Below are positions 51,179 to 61,375 of a stretch of 64,000 bases of DNA, piece by piece. How positions within the stretch are numbered: the first letter of the stretch is position 1; each line of letters opens with the position of its first letter. A program made the position numbers and the translations under genes. This DNA comes from Indioceanicola profundi (GTDB lineage: Bacteria > Pseudomonadota > Alphaproteobacteria > Azospirillales > Azospirillaceae), in assembly GCF_003568845.1 (NCBI RefSeq), contig NZ_CP030126.1, positions 2,773,501 through 2,837,500 on the forward strand, in the 5' to 3' direction. Under the pieces are notes generated by a model that saw nothing but the letters and a program-made list of their open reading frames with translations, did not search any database and had not been told where the DNA came from.

Positions 51179-53254
51179 ATGCGTGGATTTGCATTTGCGC
51201 GGGCGGCCCTGCTGGCCGCCACGGCCCTGGCGGCGGGCGCCGCACAGGCCGACGAGGGGATGTGGACCCTGGACAATGTGCCCTTGGAGAAGGTGGAGGC
51301 CGCAACCGGCTTCAAGCCGGACGCCAAGTGGCTGGAGAAGGTACGCCTCTCCTCCGTCCGTCTCGCGGGCGGCTGCTCCGGCAGCTTTGTCTCCGGCGAG
51401 GGGCTGGTGATGACCAACCATCACTGCGTGACCGACTGCTTGGCGGAGCTGTCCACGGCCGAGGACGATCTGATGGCCGACGGCTTCCTGGCGCAGACCC
51501 GCGCCGAGGAGCGGAGTTGCGCCGGGATCGAGGTCAACCAGCTGGTGGAGATCACCGACGTCACCGACCGCATCGCCAAGGCCACCGACGGCACGACCGG
51601 GGAGGCTTTCGCCACCGCCCGCCGCGCCGCCATGGCGGAGATCGAGGGGCAGTGCGCCGGCGGCGACGCCAATCTGCGCTGCGATGTCGTCACCCTGTAC
51701 CAGGGCGGCCAGTACCATCTGTACCGCTACAAGCGGTTCCAGGACGTCCGCCTGGCCTTCGCGCCGGAGCATTCCATCGCGGCTTTCGGCGGCGACCCGG
51801 ACAATTTCAACTTCCCGCGCTACTCGCTGGATATGAGCCTGCTGCGCGTCTACGGCGCGGACGGCAATCCGATCTCCAGCCCCGACCATTTCAACTGGTC
51901 CAAGGCGGGTGCCGAGAAGGGCGACGCCGCCTTCGTGACCGGCCATCCCGGTTCCACCAGCCGCCTGGACACGCTGTCCCAGTTGGCGGCCCTGCGTGAC
52001 AGCTACATCCCCGAGACGCTGATGTGGCTGTCGGAGAAGCGCGGCCGGCTGGCCGAGTTCGGCCGCCGCGGGCCGGAGGAGTTCCGCATCTCGCAGGAGC
52101 AGCTCCAGGGCATCGAGAACGGCCTAAAAGTGTGGCGCGGCCGGCAGCAGGCCCTGGCCGACCAGGAGTTCTTCTCCACCCTCGTGGACCGGGAGCTGGA
52201 GCTGCGCCAGAAGATCGCCCAGAACCCGGAGCTGCGCGAGCTGGTGGGCGACGCCTATGGCGAGATCGAGGAGGCCGCCAAGGCCACGCAGGTCAATGAG
52301 AAGCGCTACATGATGCTGGAGCGCGGCCGCGGTTTCGACAGCGACCTGTTCCGGCAGGCCCGCACGCTGGTGCGCGCCGCCGAGGAAGCATCCAAGCCCA
52401 ATGCCGAGCGGCTGCGCGAGTTCAGCGAGGCCCGCCTGCCCGCCCTGAAGCAGCGCCTGTCCAACCCGGCCCCGGTTCCGGTGGAACTGGAGAAGATGAC
52501 GCTCGGCTTCTCCCTCACCAAGCTGCGGGAGGCGTTCGGACCGGATCACGCGCTGGTCAAGGCGGTGCTGGGCAAGAAGTCGCCGGAGCAGGTGGCGGAG
52601 GAGCTGGTGTCCGGCACCAGGCTGGGCGATCCGGCCGTGCGCCTGTCCCTGTTCGAGGGCGGCAAGGACGCCATCGCCAAGTCCGACGACCCGATGATCG
52701 CGCTCGCCCGGCTGGTGGATGAGGAGGCCCGCGCCGCCCGCCGCAAGCAGGAGGAGTACGACGCCACGATCGAGGCGGCCCAGGCCCGCATCGCCCAGGC
52801 CCGCTTCGCCGTCTATGGCGACAGCATCTATCCGGACGCCACCTTCTCGTTGCGCCTGTCTTTCGGCCGGGTCCAGGGTTGGACGGAGCCGGACGGCACG
52901 GTGGTGGAGCCCTTCACCACCTATGCCGGCCTGTTCGACCGCGTCACCGGCGCCCATCCCTTCGCCCTGCCGGAGAGCTGGCAGAAGGCCAAGGACCGGG
53001 TAAACAAGGATGTGCAGTACAATGCTGTCTCCACCAACGACATCATCGGCGGAAACTCCGGCTCTCCCCTGCTGAACAGCAAGGCAGAGGTGATCGGGCT
53101 GGTGTTCGACGGCAACATCCACTCCCTGTCCGGCGAGTATGGTTACGAGCCCAAGCGCAACCGCTCGGTCTGGGTGGATGTGCGCGGCATGGCGGAGGCG
53201 CTGCGCAGCGTCTACCGTGCGGACCATCTGCTGACGGAGCTGGGCGTGAAGTAA
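51179..53254 (+). CDS. S46-family dipeptidyl peptidase
   Basis: A 691-residue exported serine peptidase of the DPP7/DPP11 family. The signal peptide MRGFAFARAALLAATALAAG ends in AQA. The trypsin-like catalytic triad is visible: His in VMTNHHCVTD (about 81), Asp in FPRYSLDMSLLRVYG (about 218-222) and Ser in GGNSGSPLLN (about 624). A helical lid lies between. These peptidases release N-terminal dipeptides in the periplasm. Start ATG 51179; the upstream frame lacks a leader. A terminator follows. Confidence 0.93.
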   Translation: MRGFAFARAALLAATALAAGAAQADEGMWTLDNVPLEKVEAATGFKPDAKWLEKVRLSSVRLAGGCSGSFVSGEGLVMTNHHCVTDCLAELSTAEDDLMADGFLAQTRAEERSCAGIEVNQLVEITDVTDRIAKATDGTTGEAFATARRAAMAEIEGQCAGGDANLRCDVVTLYQGGQYHLYRYKRFQDVRLAFAPEHSIAAFGGDPDNFNFPRYSLDMSLLRVYGADGNPISSPDHFNWSKAGAEKGDAAFVTGHPGSTSRLDTLSQLAALRDSYIPETLMWLSEKRGRLAEFGRRGPEEFRISQEQLQGIENGLKVWRGRQQALADQEFFSTLVDRELELRQKIAQNPELRELVGDAYGEIEEAAKATQVNEKRYMMLERGRGFDSDLFRQARTLVRAAEEASKPNAERLREFSEARLPALKQRLSNPAPVPVELEKMTLGFSLTKLREAFGPDHALVKAVLGKKSPEQVAEELVSGTRLGDPAVRLSLFEGGKDAIAKSDDPMIALARLVDEEARAARRKQEEYDATIEAAQARIAQARFAVYGDSIYPDATFSLRLSFGRVQGWTEPDGTVVEPFTTYAGLFDRVTGAHPFALPESWQKAKDRVNKDVQYNAVSTNDIIGGNSGSPLLNSKAEVIGLVFDGNIHSLSGEYGYEPKRNRSVWVDVRGMAEALRSVYRADHLLTELGVK

Positions 53255-53281
53255 GCGCCCATCGCATCGACGTACCGCGAG

Positions 53282-53313
53282 CGGCGGCCCCACCGGGGCC
53301 GCCGTTTCCGTTT
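53282..53313 (+). terminator. Rho-independent terminator of the S46 peptidase gene
   Basis: Stem CGGCGGCCCC/GGGGCCGCCG, 10 bp, loop ACC, then TTTCCGTTT. It lies 27 bp after the stop. The rest up to 53490 contains no gene that I can support. Confidence 0.8.
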
Positions 53314-53490
53314 GTGCCCGAACAGCTCCTACCTAGCCAGAAAGGTCTAGGGCTTAGGCAGTGGCAAATTATCCGCGAGAGCCGATTGCCGGTAGGTGCA
53401 ACTGGTCCATATTGAAAGCCGGCGTTGCGAGAGGCCGGGCGGAAACAGTGCGCCGCCCGGCCGCATAGCCGCCGGGGTACCGGAGCACTG

Positions 53491-53541
53491 CCGCGGGAAA
53501 AGCCTGCGGCAACCGTCCGTGGGAAAATCCTGCGGGAACGG
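53491..53541. repeat. Two imperfect direct repeats, 26-bp period
   Basis: 53491-53515 and 53517-53541 are 25-mers identical at 21 positions (CCGCGGGAAAAGCC... and CCGTGGGAAAATCC...). They lie next to the candidate EcfG promoter and may be regulator-binding sites or chance. Confidence 0.6.
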
Positions 53542-53560
53542 CGCGCCGGCCCCGGCGGTT
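53535..53560 (+). promoter_or_regulatory. Candidate EcfG (general stress) promoter
   Basis: GGAAC (53535-53539), a 17-bp spacer and GGTT (53557-53560), a close match to the alphaproteobacterial EcfG consensus GGAAC-N16/17-cGTT. It is 36 bp before the small charged gene that follows. Confidence 0.55.
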
Positions 53561-53595
53561 ATCGGCTGGAACAGACGACCAGCACGGGACGCACC

Positions 53596-53796
53596 ATGAC
53601 CGACAAGCAATCCAAGCACGACAAGGCCCACGATCTGGCCGAGCAGGCCGTGGATAAGGCCGTCAGCGGCGATCAGGACCAGGCCAAGAAGCTGGCCGAG
53701 CAGGCCAAGCGCATGGACCCCTCCGCCGTTGAGGAGGTCAGCAAGGAAATCGAGCAGGAGCGCAAGGACGCCGAGAAGCACAGCCGCGAAGGCTGA
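53596..53796 (+). CDS. Small hydrophilic stress-type protein
   Basis: A 66-residue, very charged protein, MTDKQSKHDKAHDLAEQAVD..., rich in Lys, Asp, Glu, Gln and Ala, with helical periodicity (AVDKAVSGDQDQAKKLAEQAKRMDP, quoted in part). It contains no aromatic residues or cysteines. Composition and the EcfG-like promoter fit the small general-stress proteins of alphaproteobacteria. No closer family can be named. It is 201 bp before htpG, which has its own promoter. Confidence 0.65.
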   Translation: MTDKQSKHDKAHDLAEQAVDKAVSGDQDQAKKLAEQAKRMDPSAVEEVSKEIEQERKDAEKHSREG

Positions 53797-53919
53797 TGCC
53801 CCGGAACCCCACCTCTCCGCCTCCCGGCGAGACCGGGATGGCGGAGCGCTGAAGCCGATTTCGAGGATGGTCCGACCGCACTGGTCCCTGCGTTCGGCCC
53901 CTGCGCATTGCACCTTCCG

Positions 53920-53948
53920 CTTGCGCCTTTCCGCCGCATTCCCCATAT
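53920..53948 (+). promoter_or_regulatory. RpoH (heat-shock sigma factor) promoter of htpG
   Basis: CTTGCGC-N14-CCCCATAT. This agrees well with the sigma-32 consensus CTTGAAA-N13/15-CCCCATnT, with an exact -10 core. It ends 49 bp before the htpG start. Confidence 0.78.
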
Positions 53949-53997
53949 CGTCCAGCGCACGCCCATTCCGGGGTGCTTGGAACCATGGTGATGCGAG

Positions 53998-55908
53998 ATG
54001 ACTGAGGAAAAACTCAGCTTCCAGGCGGAGGTGAGCCGCCTTTTGGACATCGTGGCGCACAGCCTCTATTCGGAAAAAGAGGTATTCCTGCGCGAGCTGG
54101 TGTCCAACGCGTCGGACGCCTGTGACAAGCTGCGCTATGCGGCGCAGACCGACGGGTCGCTGACGGCGGAGGACCCGGAGTTCAGGATCGCCCTGACCGC
54201 GGACAAGGATGCCCGTATCCTGACGGTGGCCGATAACGGCATCGGCATGAACCGGGACGAGCTGGTGGAGAATCTGGGCACCATCGCCCGGTCCGGCACC
54301 GGCGCCTTCGTCGCCAACCTGACCGGCGATGCCAAGAAGGATCTGTCGCTGATCGGCCAGTTCGGCGTCGGCTTCTATTCCGCCTTCATGGTGGCGGACA
54401 AGGTCACGGTGGTGAGCCGCCGGGCCGGCGAGGCGCAGGCCTGGCGCTGGGAAAGCGACGGGCGCGGCAGCTTCACCATCGCCGAGGCGGACGAGGCCAA
54501 TGCGCCGAAGCGCGGCACCCGCATCACCCTGCACCTGAAGGAGGATGCGGCCGAGTTCACGGACGAGTACCGCTTGCGCGAGGTGGTGAAGCGCTATTCC
54601 GACCACATCGCCGTGCCCATCGTGCTGCTGGGCAAGAATGAGGACGGCAAGGAGGAGAAGGAGACGCTGAACAGCGCCTCGGCCCTCTGGACCCGGCCCC
54701 GCGCCTCCATCACGGAGGAGCAGTACAAGGAGTTCTACCACCATGTCGGCCACGCCTTCGACGACCCGTTCCTGACCATCCATTGGCGGGCGGAAGGCGT
54801 CATCGAATATACCGGCCTGCTGTTCGTGCCCAGCCAGCGGCCCTTCGATCTGTTCGATCCCGGCCGCAAGCACCGGGTGAAGCTGTATGTCCGCCGCGTC
54901 TTCATCACTGACGAGGCGGAGGAGCTGCTGCCGAGCTGGATGCGCTTCCTGCGCGGCGTGGTGGACAGCGAGGACCTGCCGCTGAATGTCAGCCGCGAAA
55001 TGCTGCAGAACAACCCGATGCTGTCCAAGATCCGCCAGGGTCTGGTCAAGCGCGTGCTGGGCGAGTTGCAGAAGAAGGCCGGCGACGCCGAGGCCAAGGA
55101 CGCCTATGCCAAGTTCTGGGACGCCTTCGGCCCGGTGCTGAAGGAAGGGCTGTATGAGGATTTCACCCACCGCGACGAGCTGCTGAAGCTGGCCCGCTTC
55201 CGCACCACCGCCAGCAATGGCGAGTTGGTGAGCCTGGAGGAGTATGTGGCCCGCATGAAGGAGGGCCAGGACGCCATCTACTACATCTCCGGCGAGGACC
55301 GGGCGGCGCTGGAAAAGAGCCCGCAATTGGAGGGCTTCCGCGCCAAGGGCGTGGAGGTGCTGCTGCTGACCGACGGCATCGACGAGTTCTGGGTGCCCCA
55401 GGTTCGGGAAGCCAACGGCAAGCCCTTCAAATCCGTCACCCGCGGCGGAGCCGACCTGTCCAGGATCAAGGGTGAGGAGAAGGACGAGGCCAAGCCCGAG
55501 GAGAAGACGGAGAGCGGCGAGGTCGGGTCGCTGGTCGCCCTGCTGAAGACCACCCTGGGCGATCAGGTCAAGGACGTCCGCACCACCGAGCGCCTGACCG
55601 ACAGCGCCGTCTGCCTGGTGGCGGATGAGGGCGATATGGACATCCATCTGGAGCGGCTGCTGAAGCAGCATCGCCAGTTGGAACAGACCTCCAAGCGTAT
55701 CCTGGAGATCAATCCCAAGCACCCGATGGTGACCGCGCTGGCCGCCCGCGTCTCGGCGCAGGGCGCCGGATCGGAGCTCGAGGATGCCGCCTGGCTGCTG
55801 CTGGACCAGGCCCGCATCCTGGAGGGCGAGCCCCTGCCCGACCCGGTCGCCTTCGCCCGGCGGCTGTCGCAACTGGTGCAGAAGGGCCTCGGCTCCGCCG
55901 CGGCCTGA
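53998..55908 (+). CDS. htpG: Molecular chaperone HtpG (Hsp90)
   Basis: A 636-residue Hsp90. The GHKL ATP-binding domain comprises SLYSEKEVFLRELVSNASDA, DNGIGMNRDEL, GTIARSGT and GQFGVGFYSAFMVAD. The middle domain includes YVRRVFITDEAEELLPSWMRFLRG, cited in part, and VVDSEDLPLNVSREMLQ. The C-terminal dimer domain follows. Length is normal. ATG 53998 opens directly into the conserved MTEEKLSFQAEV. The heat-shock promoter is described separately. Confidence 0.97.
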   Translation: MTEEKLSFQAEVSRLLDIVAHSLYSEKEVFLRELVSNASDACDKLRYAAQTDGSLTAEDPEFRIALTADKDARILTVADNGIGMNRDELVENLGTIARSGTGAFVANLTGDAKKDLSLIGQFGVGFYSAFMVADKVTVVSRRAGEAQAWRWESDGRGSFTIAEADEANAPKRGTRITLHLKEDAAEFTDEYRLREVVKRYSDHIAVPIVLLGKNEDGKEEKETLNSASALWTRPRASITEEQYKEFYHHVGHAFDDPFLTIHWRAEGVIEYTGLLFVPSQRPFDLFDPGRKHRVKLYVRRVFITDEAEELLPSWMRFLRGVVDSEDLPLNVSREMLQNNPMLSKIRQGLVKRVLGELQKKAGDAEAKDAYAKFWDAFGPVLKEGLYEDFTHRDELLKLARFRTTASNGELVSLEEYVARMKEGQDAIYYISGEDRAALEKSPQLEGFRAKGVEVLLLTDGIDEFWVPQVREANGKPFKSVTRGGADLSRIKGEEKDEAKPEEKTESGEVGSLVALLKTTLGDQVKDVRTTERLTDSAVCLVADEGDMDIHLERLLKQHRQLEQTSKRILEINPKHPMVTALAARVSAQGAGSELEDAAWLLLDQARILEGEPLPDPVAFARRLSQLVQKGLGSAAA

Positions 55909-55950
55909 CGCCCGTTCGCCTGACATCCAGTCGGCCCTGCCGACACGATC

Positions 55951-55987
55951 CCGCCCGGAGATGCCGTCTCCGGGCGGCTTCGTTTTT
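55951..55987 (+). terminator. Rho-independent terminator after htpG
   Basis: Stem CCGCCCGGAGA/TCTCCGGGCGG, 11 bp, loop TGCCG, followed by CTTCGTTTTT. It lies 42 bp past the htpG stop. Confidence 0.87.
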
Positions 55988-56131
55988 ACCCTGCCGCATT
56001 GCCTTGGATCACAGCACCCCACCTTTATCTCTGGCATGGTCGCGCCAGGATGGGTCTATGGAATGGCCGCAACCCGTCACGGTTGCCCGGACCCGCCCGA
56101 TCTTTCCGGGCATGGATTGGTAAGGACGAGC

Positions 56132-57850
56132 ATGGCGCGCTGGGTGAATCCACGAATTCTGGCCGGGGCACTGGCCCTGTCGCTGCTGGCCGCCGCCCCT
56201 GCCCCGGCGCAGCTCGTGGACCTGCACGGCGCGTTCCGCGAGCGGCTTCTGTCCGGGGAGGGGCTGCCGGCTCCCGACCGGGCGGGCCGCGACCTGGACA
56301 TACTGCGCGCCTTCTATGACGGGCGCGGAGGCCAGCCGGTCTGGATCGTGCAGGATCGCCCCACCGACCAGGCCAGCCGCCTGCTGGCGTCCCTGGCCGC
56401 CGCCGACCGGGAGGGGCTGACGCCGCGGGATTACGGCGTGGCGCGGATCACCGCGCTGATGGAGCGGGGCGACAGCCCGCAGGCGCTGGCGGAGTTGGAA
56501 TTGCTGCTGAGCCACGCCGCCCTGAACTATGCCCGCGACCTGGATGTCGGCCGGATCGAACCCAAGCTGGCCGATCCGGAACTCTACCTTGACAGGGCGG
56601 AGCCCGACCCGCTCGCCCTGCTGCGCAGTCTGGCCGGCGCCTCCGATCCGGGCACGGTGCTGGACGCGATGGCGCCCCGGCGTAGCGATTATACCCAGCT
56701 CCGCGCCGCCCTGGCCGCCTACCGCACGCGCAAGGATGCGGGCGGCTGGCCCGCCGTGCCGGCCGGTGAGACCCTGCGGCCGGGTGAGCGCCAGGACCGT
56801 GTGCCGGCCCTGCGCAGCCGGCTGGCCGCAACCGGGGAATATGCCGCGGAGCACTTCCTTCCGCCGGACCCGCTGGTCTACGACCCGGCCCTGGAGGAGG
56901 CCGTGAGGCGCTTCCAGCGCACCCACGGGCTGGAGCCGGACGGCGTTGTCGGCGCTGCCACCCTGGCTGCCATGAACGTCACGGTGGATCAGCGCATCGA
57001 ACAGATCCGCCTGAACATGGAGCGTTGGCGCTGGATGCCCGACGAGCTGGGGCCCAACTACCTGCTCGTCAATCTGGCCGGTTTCACGCTGGAGCTGTTC
57101 GAAAGCGACCGGGTGATCCATACCGCCCGGGTGGTGGTGGGCACGCCCTATCAGAAAACGCCGGTCTTCAGCGACAGCATGACCTATCTGGAGGTCAATC
57201 CCTACTGGAACGTACCGCCCAGCATCGCCAAGGGTGAGTTGCTGCCCAAGTTGCAGGAGGACCCGTATTATCTGGCCAGGAACGGTTACACCCTGTTCAG
57301 CGACTGGTCGGAGAATGCCATCCCGCTGGACGCCGCCCTGATCGACTGGTCCAAGGTGCGGCCCGAGACCTTCGGCTACAAGATCCGTCAGGACCCGGGC
57401 GACAACAATGCCCTGGGCCGGATCAAGTTCATGTTCCCCAACCAGTTCGACATCTATCTCCACGACACGCCGTCCCGACGCCTGTTCAGCCGCGCCAACC
57501 GGACCTTCAGCCATGGCTGCATCCGGGTTGAAGACCCCTTCGCCCTGGCGGAAAGGGTGCTGGCCATGACCGGCACCAAGGCATGGGACCGGACACGGTT
57601 GGATGCCACATTGCTGACCGGGCAACGGCAGGTGATCCGCCTGGCGACTCCTCTGCCGATCCATCTCAGCTACATCACCGCCTTTGTGGATGAGACCGGT
57701 GAGATGCAGTTCCGCAATGACATCTACGGCCGCGACGCCAAGCTGGCCGCGGCCCTGCGCCGGTCCCGCATACCCTGGCCGGAACCGGCGGCCGATGCCG
57801 CCCGCGCCTTTCTGGCGCCGGCGCTGATGGACCCGCCGAGCGGTCCTTGA
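56132..57850 (+). CDS. L,D-transpeptidase, YcbB/LdtD-like
   Basis: A 572-residue exported enzyme that makes 3-3 cross-links in peptidoglycan. Signal peptide LAGALALSLLAAAPAPAQ, a helical N-terminal domain, a PG_binding_1 domain (about 248-290, EAVRRFQRTHGLEPDGVVG) and the YkuD domain with the catalytic motif FSHGCIRVEDP (about 460-470, Cys and His). The extended insertion before SHGC is typical of LdtD. Start ATG 56132. The downstream DUF882 gene matches the E. coli ycbB-ycbK order. Confidence 0.93.
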   Translation: MARWVNPRILAGALALSLLAAAPAPAQLVDLHGAFRERLLSGEGLPAPDRAGRDLDILRAFYDGRGGQPVWIVQDRPTDQASRLLASLAAADREGLTPRDYGVARITALMERGDSPQALAELELLLSHAALNYARDLDVGRIEPKLADPELYLDRAEPDPLALLRSLAGASDPGTVLDAMAPRRSDYTQLRAALAAYRTRKDAGGWPAVPAGETLRPGERQDRVPALRSRLAATGEYAAEHFLPPDPLVYDPALEEAVRRFQRTHGLEPDGVVGAATLAAMNVTVDQRIEQIRLNMERWRWMPDELGPNYLLVNLAGFTLELFESDRVIHTARVVVGTPYQKTPVFSDSMTYLEVNPYWNVPPSIAKGELLPKLQEDPYYLARNGYTLFSDWSENAIPLDAALIDWSKVRPETFGYKIRQDPGDNNALGRIKFMFPNQFDIYLHDTPSRRLFSRANRTFSHGCIRVEDPFALAERVLAMTGTKAWDRTRLDATLLTGQRQVIRLATPLPIHLSYITAFVDETGEMQFRNDIYGRDAKLAAALRRSRIPWPEPAADAARAFLAPALMDPPSGP

Positions 57851-58047
57851 CCGCCACGGGCACTTGTCGCTTGCCTTCCCCTTTTGGATTTGTCCAAACT
57901 GCATGGCCGCCACACGGAAACCGCAAAGTTCCCGTCGGCGGCGCCCCCGACCGAACGCCCCTTGCCAAGACGGGAAGCCTGGGAATGCAGCCTCTGCCGC
58001 GCGCCACCCCTGATCACCCCACCGCCACGCGGCAGGAGTCGGAAGGG

Positions 58048-58617
58048 ATGGAGCCCGGACGCAGAAGCTTCCTCCGCCGTCTCGGCGGGCTGACCCTGGC
58101 GGGTGCGGCAGGGGCAATCGCGCCTGGCCTGTTCAGCCCGGAAGCGCAGGCCGCCATCAGCTCCGCCCCGAAGCGCAGCCTTGCCTTCAAGTCGCTGCAC
58201 ACTGGGGAGACGCTGAAGGCCACCTACTGGTCCAATGGACGCTACGATCCCCACGCGCTGGTGGATATCGCCCACATCCTGCGCGACTGGCGCGCGGACG
58301 AGGTGGGGAACATGGACCCGGCGCTCTACGACCTGCTGTTCGCCCTGCGCCGCAAGCTCGGCACCGACCAGCCCTTCAACATCATCTCCGGCTATCGCTG
58401 CCCGAAGACCAACGCCATGCTGGCGTCCAAGTCGGACGGGGTCGCGAAGAAGAGCATGCACATGGAGGGCAAGGCCATCGACATCGCCGTGCCCGGCCGC
58501 AAGCTGACCGCGGTGCGCAACGCCGCGCTGGAGCTGAAGCTCGGCGGCGTCGGCCTCTACAGCAAGTCCGGCTTCGTCCATGTAGACACGGGCCGGGTCC
58601 GGCAGTGGGGAAGCTGA
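58048..58617 (+). CDS. DUF882/YcbK-type peptidoglycan endopeptidase-like protein
   Basis: A 189-residue protein with a Tat-type leader (RRSFLRRLGGLTLAGAAGAI) and the M15_2/DUF882 domain. Metal-site motifs: FNIISGYRCPKTNAML (Ser-Gly-Tyr-Arg), SMHMEGKAIDIA (His and Asp) and GFVHVDTG (His). E. coli relatives include MepK, an enzyme active on 3-3 cross-links, which fits its place after the L,D-transpeptidase. ATG 58048 has GGAAGGG just upstream. Confidence 0.9.
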   Translation: MEPGRRSFLRRLGGLTLAGAAGAIAPGLFSPEAQAAISSAPKRSLAFKSLHTGETLKATYWSNGRYDPHALVDIAHILRDWRADEVGNMDPALYDLLFALRRKLGTDQPFNIISGYRCPKTNAMLASKSDGVAKKSMHMEGKAIDIAVPGRKLTAVRNAALELKLGGVGLYSKSGFVHVDTGRVRQWGS

Positions 58618-58624
58618 GTCCGGC

Positions 58625-59104
58625 TTAACGCGGCATTTTCGGCAACGGCAGCGACGTCGAGTGCTTGACCACGTCCAGCACGAAGCTGGACCGCACATCC
58701 ACCACGCCGGGGATCTGGAGCAGCCGCTGCATCGATACCTCGGCATAGGCGTCCAGGTCCGGCACCACGACCTGGAGCAGATAGTCCATCGTCCCGGTCA
58801 TGACGAAGCAGGACACCACCTCCGGAATCTTCTCCACGGCTTCGCGAAAGCGGGCATCACCCTCCGCATTCTGGTTGATCTTCACCTCCACGAAGCCGAC
58901 GACGCCCAGGCCCAGCTTGCGCCGGTCCAGGATGGCGGCGTAGCCCTGGATGTAGCCGGCCTCCTCCAGCTCCCGCACGCGCCGTAGGCAGGGGCTGGGC
59001 GAGAGCCCGACCTGATCGGCCAGATCGACATTGGAAAGGCGTCCGCTACGCTGCAGTGCGTCCAGGATGCGCAAATCTGCTGCATCGAGAGTGGTTTTCG
59101 ACAT
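58625..59104 (-). CDS. Lrp/AsnC-family transcriptional regulator
   Basis: A 159-residue regulator. N-terminal HTH: DAADLRILDALQRSGRLSNV (about 8-27), DLADQVGLSPSPCLRRVREL (about 28-47). C-terminal RAM/effector domain about 65-150 with FVEVKINQNAEGD, VVSCFVMTGTMDYLLQVVV and IPGVVDVRSSFVLDVVK. It is divergent from hppD, 135 bp apart, and a likely regulator of it (sensing an aromatic amino acid) by position. Confidence 0.93.
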   Translation of the reverse strand: MSKTTLDAADLRILDALQRSGRLSNVDLADQVGLSPSPCLRRVRELEEAGYIQGYAAILDRRKLGLGVVGFVEVKINQNAEGDARFREAVEKIPEVVSCFVMTGTMDYLLQVVVPDLDAYAEVSMQRLLQIPGVVDVRSSFVLDVVKHSTSLPLPKMPR

Positions 59105-59239
59105 GACTGCGCTGGACCTTTTCTTAAGCCGGCGAATTATTGCGCGATGGTGCCGATTCCGGCCGATCTTCGCAAGGACATGCCCTATCCCGGCACCTTA
59201 TAGTTCCACTATCCGAATTCCGGTTCGAGGGAGGAAATA

Positions 59240-60343
<1,104 letters not shown>

Positions 60344-60348
60344 CCTGA

Positions 60349-60372
60349 ACGGGCCTGCCAGGACCCGTTTTT
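60349..60372 (+). terminator. Terminator after hppD
   Basis: ACGGG/CCCGT stem with an inner CCT/AGG pairing, followed by TTTT; it begins 6 bp past the stop codon. Confidence 0.75.
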
Positions 60373-60470
60373 CCGAAAGGCCGTCATCCCGGTGGACGCC
60401 GGGGCAGCGGCCTTTTTGTTTCCCGCCCGAGCCGTTATAACTCCGCTCCCGCGCTTCCCGGAGAGATGAG

Positions 60471-61016
60471 ATGCAGCGCAGACAGGCCGCAGCGGCGCCG
60501 GTCCCGTCCGGCCCGGCGCCCAAGAACTACATCACCCCCGCCGGCTTCGGGCGGCTCCAGACCGAGCTGCGGGACCTGCTGCGGGTGGAGCGGCCCAAGG
60601 TGGTGGAGGTGGTGTCCTGGGCCGCGGGCAATGGCGACCGGTCGGAGAATGGCGATTACATCTACGGCAAGAAGCGCCTGCGCGAGATCGACCGCCGCAT
60701 CCGCTTCCTGACCAAGCGGCTGGAAGCGGCGGAGGTGGTGGACCCCGCCGCCCAGCCCCGCCGCGACCAGGTCTTCTTCGGCGCCACCGTGACCTATGCG
60801 CGGGAGGACGATACGGAGATCACGGTGATGATCGTCGGCACCGACGAGACCGACGCCGCCTTCGCCAACCCCGGCGAGCCGCAACGGGTGAGCTGGGTCA
60901 GCCCGGTGGCGCGTGCGTTGCTGAAGGCCCGCGCAGGCGATCTGGTCACCGTCCGCACCCCAACCGGAGCGGAGGAGCTGGAGGTCGTCGCCATCTCCTA
61001 CCCCTCCCCTGGATGA
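60471..61016 (+). CDS. greB: Transcript-cleavage factor GreB
   Basis: A 181-residue Gre factor. The N-terminal coiled coil carries the acidic tip GNGDRSENGDYIYGKKRLRE (about 59-78), of GreB rather than GreA type, followed by IDRRIRFLTKRLEAAEV. The C-terminal FKBP-like domain includes VFFGATVTYARED and the strand SPVARALLKARAGD. It rescues backtracked RNA polymerase. Start MQRRQAAAAP at 60471; upstream is a low-conservation 25-residue lead. Confidence 0.93.
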   Translation: MQRRQAAAAPVPSGPAPKNYITPAGFGRLQTELRDLLRVERPKVVEVVSWAAGNGDRSENGDYIYGKKRLREIDRRIRFLTKRLEAAEVVDPAAQPRRDQVFFGATVTYAREDDTEITVMIVGTDETDAAFANPGEPQRVSWVSPVARALLKARAGDLVTVRTPTGAEELEVVAISYPSPG

Positions 61017-61135
61017 AGCCGGGCCGGGCGTCATGGTTTTCTACGGGCTTCCCCGAGATCGCCCTTTGCATCGGGCGAAATGATGCGTTATGGTGCGCGC
61101 CGCTTCAGGGGAAACGCCCCTGACGCTCCAGCGCA

Positions 61136-61212
<77 letters not shown>

Positions 61213-61375
61213 CTCCTGTGCAAGCTTCAGAAAGCGCCCCGAAAATCACGCGCAGCCGACCGTCCGACGCGCCGCGTCGCACGTCGGTGTGTCCGGTATC
61301 GCCATATCGATGACCACCGCCATGGTCGCCCCTGCCCCGCGGCGGCTAGCAGCGAGGGCCGAGTGGCCCTGGCCG

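Noticed and set aside
53347-56037. An 896-codon open frame on the minus strand
   Set aside because: It is antisense to htpG, whose full Hsp90 motif set is on the plus strand. Long antisense frames are expected in GC-rich codon usage, and the translation has low-complexity His/Gln/Gly composition.
56009-58117. A 702-codon minus-strand frame opposite the L,D-transpeptidase
   Set aside because: No family motifs; the opposite strand encodes a complete YkuD enzyme.
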